From contig CALCUQ010000046.1 of the NCBI GenBank assembly GCA_937906795.1, forward strand, positions 1-8,059: DNA of 8,059 nucleotides. The letters run 5' to 3'. Under the pieces are notes generated by a model. It was given only the letters and a program-made list of their open reading frames with translations. It ran no database searches and had not been told where the DNA came from. The stretch comes from an uncultured Bacteroidales bacterium. Lineage in GTDB: Bacteria; Bacteroidota; Bacteroidia; Bacteroidales; UBA932. The first letter of the stretch is position 1, and the number at the start of each line of letters is the position of its first letter. A program made the translations under genes and the position numbers. This document shows, piece after piece, positions 7,333 to 8,059 of the stretch.

Positions 7333-8059
7333 ATGATTAGAGAAGTAAAATTCGAAAGCCAGGACCGTCGTATGAAGCAGATTCTCGCTGCTTTGAATGA
7401 AAACGGTATTAAAGACATCGAAGAAGCTAACGCTATCTGCGAAGAATATGGTTTGGATCCTTATTTGGCATGTGAAGAAACTCAGCCTATCTGTTTCGAA
7501 AACGCCAAGTGGGCTTACGTGGTAGGTTGCGCCATCGCTATCAAGAAGGGTTGCAAGGTTGCTGCTGACGCTGCCGAAGCTATCGGTATCGGTTTGCAGG
7601 CATTCTGTATCCCGGGTTCTGTAGCTGACGACCGTAAGGTAGGTATCGGCCACGGTAACTTGGCTGCTATGTTGCTCCGCGAAGAAACCAAGTGTTTCGC
7701 ATTCTTGGCAGGTCACGAATCATTCGCTGCTGCTGAAGGTGCTATCAAGATTGCTGCTAAGGCTGACAAGGTACGTAAGGAACCTCTCCGCGTTATCTTG
7801 AACGGTTTGGGTAAGGACGCTGCTCAGATCATCGCCCGTATCAACGGCTTTACATATGTACAGACTCAGTTCGACTACTTCACTGGTGAATTGAAGGAAG
7901 TACAGCGCATCGCTTACTCTGACGGTCCTCGTGCAAAGGTGAACTGCTACGGTGTGGACGATGTTCGCGAAGGTGTAGCTGTAATGTGGCACGAAGGTGT
8001 AGACGTATCTATCACAGGTAACTCTACTAACCCGACTCGCTTCCAGCACCCGACTGCAG
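7333..8059 (+). CDS. GGGtGRT family protein, 3'-truncated by the window edge
   Basis: The open frame starts at an ATG with an excellent Shine-Dalgarno and runs off the window after 242 codons. The sequence (MIREVKFESQDRRMKQILAAL at the start, then NAICEEYGLDPY, FENAKWAYVVGCAIAIKKG, GHGNLAAMLLREETKCFAFLAGHESFAAAEGA and the final NSTNPTRFQHPTA) is recognised as the GGGtGRT family, usually about 330 residues. About 90 residues are missing, including the Gly-rich motif that names the family, so the namesake motif itself is not visible. No signal peptide or membrane segment is evident; it is probably cytoplasmic. It is rich in Cys (36, 47, 54, 66, 74, 92, 121, 205) and Ala/Gly. The molecular function is unknown. 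Pairing with a NifU-like gene hints at an Fe-S or redox role, which is inference. Codon use is highly biased (Arg 11 CGY, 1 AGA), as in the gene before it; the two very probably form one transcript. Confidence 0.85.
   Translation, partial: MIREVKFESQDRRMKQILAALNENGIKDIEEANAICEEYGLDPYLACEETQPICFENAKWAYVVGCAIAIKKGCKVAADAAEAIGIGLQAFCIPGSVADDRKVGIGHGNLAAMLLREETKCFAFLAGHESFAAAEGAIKIAAKADKVRKEPLRVILNGLGKDAAQIIARINGFTYVQTQFDYFTGELKEVQRIAYSDGPRAKVNCYGVDDVREGVAVMWHEGVDVSITGNSTNPTRFQHPTA

Noticed and set aside
6874..7716. 280-codon open frame on the minus strand, followed by a 109-codon one at 7720-8049
   Set aside because: They lie wholly antisense to the NifU-like and GGGtGRT genes. The biased codon use of those genes avoids the sense codons (TTA, CTA, TCA) that create antisense stops, which explains their length. 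The proteins have no recognisable features.
1..8059. CRISPR array, tRNA, insertion sequence or phage genes
   Set aside because: No regularly spaced repeats, cloverleaf-like segments, transposase-like proteins or terminal inverted repeats were seen on either strand.

Overview
The window looks like chromosomal DNA from an anaerobic or gut-type member of the Bacteroidota, most likely Bacteroidales. Reasons: the cysteinyl-tRNA synthetase and the two large S9 peptidases resemble Bacteroidales proteins; both peptidases have Bacteroidota-style export signals; and the divergent intergenic region carries -7 boxes of the Bacteroidota TAnnTTTG type with an A/T-rich leader lacking a Shine-Dalgarno. These are judgements by eye; no database was searched.

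Layout, left to right. (1) Positions 2-1321 (+): the 3' part of cysS, lacking about the first 55 codons. (2) Positions 1322-1413: a convergent intergenic region with a strong hairpin terminator. (3) Positions 1414-3618 (-): a DPP5-like S9 peptidase with a lipoprotein signal. (4) Positions 3619-3707: a short gap with a possible promoter and a clear ribosome binding site. (5) Positions 3708-6500 (-): a second, larger S9 peptidase with an ordinary signal peptide. (6) Positions 6501-6612: a divergent intergenic region with candidate promoters for both directions and a tandem TTGCAAA repeat. (7) Positions 6613-7314 (+): a NifU-N-like Fe-S scaffold-type protein with an unusual cysteine arrangement. 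(8) From 7333 to the window edge (+): the N-terminal three quarters of a protein recognised as the GGGtGRT family, 18 nt downstream and preceded by a near-perfect Shine-Dalgarno.

There are three functional blocks. cysS is translation housekeeping. The two minus-strand peptidases probably work together in the cell envelope, trimming peptides to di- or oligopeptides for uptake. The two plus-strand genes form a tight pair whose biochemical role is not established. They use a codon set very different from cysS (Arg: 18 of 20 codons CGY, against 15 of 17 AGA/AGG in cysS), which suggests high expression. This pair is the part of the window most likely to represent a poorly described system. No tRNA, rRNA, CRISPR array, insertion sequence or integration site was seen.
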